From: Mycogone perniciosa
Lineage: Eukaryota > Ascomycota > Sordariomycetes > Hypocreales > Hypocreaceae
Direction of reading: 5' to 3'
Length of the DNA: 64,000 nucleotides
Assembly (NCBI GenBank): GCA_025331125.1
Contig: JAOALB010000031.1
Span: forward strand, 124,001 to 188,000
Below, piece after piece: positions 59,785 to 64,000 of the stretch; the first letter of the stretch is position 1, and each line of letters opens with the position of its first letter. The position numbers were made by a program, and so were the translations under genes. Below the pieces are notes generated by a model. That model was not told where the DNA came from and did no database searches. It saw only the letters and a list, made by a program, of their open reading frames with translations.

Positions 59785-60786
59785 ATGTTGCGTTGGGGCA
59801 TCCTCGGCACGAGCTTCATCTCCGACACTGTCGCAAAGTCCATCCTGGCCAGCTCTGGTTCACGCATCGAGGCTGTCTTTGGACGCAACGAAGCTCGCCT
59901 CACTACCTTTGCGACTAAGCACAGCATTGCCAAACGGTACCAGACTATCGATGCACTGCTGGACGATGCGGATGTCGATGTCGTGTATGTTGGTCTGCCG
60001 AGCCATCTGCACTCCTCGGCTGTGATTGCGGCGGCGAACAAGGGAAAGGCCATCTTGTCGGAGAAGTCCCTGGCGACGACGATGGAGGACTCCAGGGCTA
60101 TGATTGAGGCTGTGCGGGAGGCCAATGTGTTCTTCCTGGAGGGACTAATGTATCTATGCCATCCATTGATGGACAAGGTCGCCTCGATTGTGCAGTCCGG
60201 CGTCTTGGGCACTATCAAGGGCATGTCCGGATACTACGCCGCCAACATCTGGAAGAAGGCCAACCCTCTCGGCATGGGCACTATCTACAACCTCGGATGC
60301 TACCCCGTCTCCCTTGTGCACTTTATCATGGAGACGGCGTTTGGACCAGAGGCCTTCAAGGCCAGGCAAGTAAGCGGCCTCGGTAACGTCTCAACCACCG
60401 GCTCCGTACACGTGCGCGATGCATCGCTCAACGTGCGCTTCGACGCGGGTGTCCTGGCGACGGTGCAATCAACCGATAGTTTTGGGAATGACTTCTCGTT
60501 CGCCATCCAGGGCGATAAGGCTGTGCTGCGGTTCAAGACGAACCCGTGGCTACCTCTAGCGGGCGACAATGTTATTGAGATTAGGACGTATGGGGGAGAG
60601 ACGGAGCAGATTGTCGTGCCGGCGCAGTTGGATGCGTTTGGACACCAGGTGAAGCGCGTGGAGGAGTGTATGGCCAAGGGCGTGAAAGAGGCATCGAGGC
60701 CGTCGCCGAGTTGGGAGAATTCAGTGGAGATTATGGGGTTGTTGACGGAGTGGGAGGAGGATATCAAGAAGCGAAGCAATGTGTAA
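59785..60786 (+). CDS. Gfo/Idh/MocA-family NAD(P)-dependent oxidoreductase
   Basis: A 333-residue intronless protein. The N-terminal Rossmann fold starts at once with GILGTSFIS (residues 5-13), and VDVVYVGLPSHLH is the second conserved strand. The catalytic EKP motif reads E93-K94-S95, so the lysine is present but the proline is serine. The C-terminal alpha/beta substrate domain includes FFLEGLMYLCHPLM, GTIYNLGCYPVSL (the conserved Asp/His region) and a strand-rich end. Similar proteins are dimeric dihydrodiol or D-xylose 1-dehydrogenases and related sugar dehydrogenases; the exact substrate cannot be told. The ATG at 59785 is in a good context (CAAAATG). It is the first gene right of the transposon block and shows no RIP-type damage. 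It is convergent with the gamma-glutamyltransferase gene. Confidence 0.9.
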   Translation: MLRWGILGTSFISDTVAKSILASSGSRIEAVFGRNEARLTTFATKHSIAKRYQTIDALLDDADVDVVYVGLPSHLHSSAVIAAANKGKAILSEKSLATTMEDSRAMIEAVREANVFFLEGLMYLCHPLMDKVASIVQSGVLGTIKGMSGYYAANIWKKANPLGMGTIYNLGCYPVSLVHFIMETAFGPEAFKARQVSGLGNVSTTGSVHVRDASLNVRFDAGVLATVQSTDSFGNDFSFAIQGDKAVLRFKTNPWLPLAGDNVIEIRTYGGETEQIVVPAQLDAFGHQVKRVEECMAKGVKEASRPSPSWENSVEIMGLLTEWEEDIKKRSNV

Positions 60787-60999
60787 ATGGAGCGATATGA
60801 AGTGCATTGTCTGCTAGGGAATCAGTTCTTGTAGCATGAAGATGTGGTCGTGCTATGAGATGCCATGATACCTAGGTAGAGTAGATGACTCTTAACAGCC
60901 AATTGCCCTCACATCATACAATCTTGGTGAAAGTGCTAACAGACTTATAATATCATTAATCTATATGCGTATCATATTCATCATCAACAAACCCCTCCA
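60787..60999. other. Convergent intergenic region
   Basis: 213 bp between the 3' ends of the Gfo/Idh/MocA gene (+) and the gamma-glutamyltransferase gene (-). Only 3' untranslated sequence is expected. Confidence 0.5.
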
Positions 61000-62782
61000 T
61001 TAGATCGCCAATCCACCCGAGTTCTTCTGTCTCGGGTCACCCGCCGCCTCAAACGTTCCATTCGGCAATAGTCTCAGTCCCTGAGCTGTGCTCTGTCCCG
61101 GCGCAACCCAAGTGACGTTGTGTCCCAGCGACTGCATATACGCAACCGTCTTGTTGTCATACGTATACTCAAACGATATCCGCGGAGGGCTGAGCTGGTC
61201 GTGCATTCTCGGCATTGCCAGCGCTCCCGCAATGGTCTTCTTGCCGTCCAACACATGAATCGTGTTCTGGACGTTGGCAGTCGTGATGCGGCTGCCGCCT
61301 GCGGAGCCGAGGGAGAGGTATAGCTTTCCATCAGGCGTCTCAGCAATAATGGGCGCGATGGATGACAAGGGTCGCTTTCCGGGACGGACGAAGTTGGCTG
61401 GGCTGGGGATGTAGCCGAAAGCGTTGGTAACTCCCGGGATGCTAAAGTCGTTCATCTCATTGTTCATAATGACGCCTGTCTCTGGCACCATGATGCTTGA
61501 GCCGAAGAGGAGGTTGATGGTGGTGGTCAATGAGACCGTCATGCCGCTCGCGTCAGCAGTCACGATATGCGACGTTCCAGGCGTGGGCAGCGACTCAATG
61601 CCATCAGGATTGTAATAAGACACATCGAACGTCTTCTTATCAGAGATCTTGGCACGGATCTCAGAGCCGGTCTTTGGGGAAATCATGGCCTTGGTGTATT
61701 TATCCAGCCCAGGAATGAAGGAGGGATCGCCAATCTTAGTCCGCTGTCCGTATGCAAACTTCATGGCCTCGTCGAGTCGGTGGGTGGTCGCGTTTACCTG
61801 CTTGGGATCGCCAAAGCCGTTGTATCCGCTGACAATGTTAAGCATACTGAGAGCCACGGGACCGCCAGATGGCGCGTTTGTGCTGGTGAGCTTGTAGCCC
61901 CGGTAGTTGATGTGAAGAGGTTCCCTCACAGCGATGGTGTAGTTCTTCAGATCCTCCAGAGTCATGATACCTCCAGACGCACGCAAGGCCTGGATGGTAG
62001 CATTAGCAATGGGGCCAGTGTAGAATGCATCTGGACCGTCGTTGGCAATGGTCTCCAACGTGGCGGCATAGCGTTTGCGGGTCATGGTCTCGCCCAGCTT
62101 GATAAGACGTCCATGGGGAGCAAAGTCAATGGCCCATGCGGGATCTTCGGTGAGGAAGTTGTTTGGCGAGGTGCCGGCGATGTATTTGAGCAGATCCTCG
62201 GTGACCTTGAAGCCGTTTCGGGCAGTGTTGATAGCAGGTTGTAGCACATGCTTCCAAGGCAACGTGCCGTACTTCTTATGGACATACTCGAGTCCTCTAA
62301 TTTCTCCGGGAATTCCACTGTAAAAGGTCCGCCATTAGAGTCATCACAGTTCGAATCGGGGGAAGGAATTGGCCTGGCTTGACATACCTCGCAAGGCCGC
62401 CGCGTATGCTCAGGTTCGAGTTCTGCTTGTACATGTCCTCGAAACCTGCAGCTGGAGCCGTCTCACGGAAGTCAATAAACTCATAACCCCCTTTCTTATC
62501 CCGGAGGAGCAAGAAACCACCACCGCCGATGCCGCTGTGGTACATGCCAATGACACCGACGCAGAAGACGGTACCGACGAGAGCGTCGACAGCATTGCCC
62601 CCTTCTTTGAGCAGTTGGATACCGATCTCACTGCAAGCACTGCTTTCGGAGGCGACAGCTCCCTTCTTGGGGATAGGTATGCCACGAGGAGGGTTGTATG
62701 TCGGGGACGTCTGACCAAGTGGGAAAGCCGCGAGGAGGAGGAGCAGTGGCTTTGCCACGGACTTGAAGCTGTATGGAGCCAT
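61000..62782 (-). CDS. Secreted gamma-glutamyltransferase (gamma-glutamyl transpeptidase)
   Basis: Two exons, 62782-62388 and 62317-61000, over a 70-nt intron give 570 residues. An N-terminal hydrophobic signal (about residues 8-25, with LLLLLAAFPLGQTS) directs secretion. The large subunit follows, with VASESSACSEIGIQLLKEGGNAVDA, GIGGGGFLLL and FRETAP. The autoprocessing nucleophile is Thr380 in GTSHIVTAD, and the small subunit after it has the expected PETGVIMNNEMNDFS, GKRPLSSIAP and LGSAGGSRI, residues that bind the gamma-glutamyl group. The family cleaves itself before this Thr and then transfers or hydrolyses the gamma-glutamyl group of glutathione and related compounds. A role in glutathione turnover outside the cytoplasm is likely. 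The gene looks intact. Confidence 0.93.
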
Positions 62783-64000
62783 TGTGTACAGGAAGAGCTT
62801 GGTGAAAGCTCAGGCTTCACAATAATTCTGAGGGTCGAGCCTGAGTGGTTGACTGTGAAATCCTGTGTTTCTTCCTACAGCGGATTGGACTGCATCTTAA
62901 ATACTTGTTTTGTGCTTGACTGGGAGCCCACCCCATGTCCCTCACACGATCCCCACTCCTTGGGAATATCCGTTGGCTGATGCAACACAACATCCTCAAC
63001 AGCAGTATTACCCTCGACTGTGTACCACTACCATCATCACGGACCTCAACCGGAGGTGGAGTAATAATGACTCCCCGTCTTAAGTGGGCCAGCAGTAGCA
63101 AGGTCGGTGTTCACGGAGTAGTATAGACAAACCCGTGATATCACCTATCGCCGGCAAAAAGCCTTTGAGGAAACATGGGGTAGACCAGCATGGGTATGGA
63201 AAAACGGGCTCGTTGCTCTTACGGTGATAAGCTGGACCAAGATTAGGGACCAGCCAGCCGCACGCGCATAACCATCTTTCCGATAAGAGTTTAAGTTCGA
63301 AATAAGAGCCATAAAGGAAGTAAGCCATAGGCTTGTGTTGTGTTGCTGGTTGGTGAAGACAAGCTTTACAGCTTGTATGTATGGATCAGCTCCGAATGCT
63401 TGCGTCCAGCATCAGGACCAATAGAGTAGGTGTGAAAGTAATACTCCACCAACACTGCAAATAAAAAGACCGCTGTTGATCAGGGCCTTGCACAAGAGTG
63501 TATCATGCATGGCCAAGTCCAAACCAGGAATCTGAACCTCAATCATCCCTCCGCCTCCGCACGAAACAGCGTTACATTGAACCTCGATTCTCCGCCTTCA
63601 GCTTCCCCCACTCGTTAAATATTTCGCTACTCATCGGTGTTTCCGTACACTCTTCCCTGCTTACTTGCGCGTCCTATTCTTAGCGGTGGACTTGGATGGT
63701 GATAGGTTGTGTTGATATGTGTCATGGCAAATCCTTACTCGAGACCGAGCGCACCAGGATCGTCCTATCCAGTTCTTCTTAGCTTTTCGTTGACCCTTAC
63801 CAGTGGGCTTGGCATGAGCCGATAGAGAAGAGCTGCGCGAAAACTAGTGTATCATAATAGTATATCTACCTTATGTAGTAGTGTTAGTACTCCATACTGC
63901 CTAACGGCAATGCCGGTCCAACACTGCTTGCAACAGGGTTATTAGCCTCGGTAGTACTAGTAGCGGTAAGCTGTCAAGCGAGGGACAATACTCAAGAGGG
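62783..64000. other. Right end of the window, no recognisable gene
   Basis: Contains the promoter of the gamma-glutamyltransferase gene near 62783-63000. Reading frames of up to about 95 codons show no domain. An ACGGAGTA motif occurs near 63114. Confidence 0.5.

Noticed and set aside
61567..62244. Plus-strand frame of 225 codons inside the gamma-glutamyltransferase gene
   Set aside because: Antisense to a clear catalytic domain, with no recognisable motif.

Overview
The window is nuclear DNA of a filamentous ascomycete (Pezizomycotina), most likely a eurotiomycete. I infer this from short GT-AG introns (about 40-92 nt), the gene set (Zn2Cys6 regulator, DHA2 transporter, PTH11/rhodopsin-like membrane protein, GH30, GH89, TMEM16, gamma-glutamyltransferase), dispersed ACGGAGTA motifs between genes, and AT-rich blocks of retrotransposons carrying C-to-T/G-to-A damage of the repeat-induced point mutation (RIP) type. 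No database search was possible. Names rest on motifs and family knowledge; intron positions come from reading frames and splice consensus.

Layout. 1-2.9 kb holds no recognisable gene. 2.9-9.1 kb holds an NLP/NPP1 secreted protein gene, convergent with a Zn2Cys6 regulator, followed by a broken DHA2 transporter and a divergently transcribed MDR-type oxidoreductase. The transporter and oxidoreductase share a promoter that carries a 9-bp array of CCG half-sites, so the last three genes look like a decaying small metabolic or efflux cluster. 10.5-31.4 kb is ordinary gene space: rhodopsin-like membrane protein, GH30 glycanase, cyclin H (TFIIH), BAR-domain protein, annexin, an internally deleted beta-carbonic anhydrase, a WCPPC thioredoxin, GH89 alpha-N-acetylglucosaminidase and a TMEM16/anoctamin.

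31.6-46.8 kb is an AT-rich nest of dead LTR retrotransposons. A chromovirus-type Gypsy copy (A1) is interrupted by a second, oppositely oriented Gypsy family (B, about 10 kb). An orphan B LTR and a reversed, truncated A-related element (C) follow. A normal-GC island at 46.8-50.5 kb holds a degraded hAT transposase tail and one gene for a secreted protein of unknown family, whose last 45 residues follow a Lys-Arg site and contain all of its mature cysteines. 50.5-59.3 kb is a second AT-rich block with a complete, dead Gypsy chromovirus (A2): two 402-bp LTRs and a perfect 5-bp target duplication.

59.7-62.8 kb returns to gene space with a Gfo/Idh/MocA oxidoreductase and a secreted gamma-glutamyltransferase. 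62.8-64 kb has no recognisable gene. No tRNA, rRNA or CRISPR features were seen.
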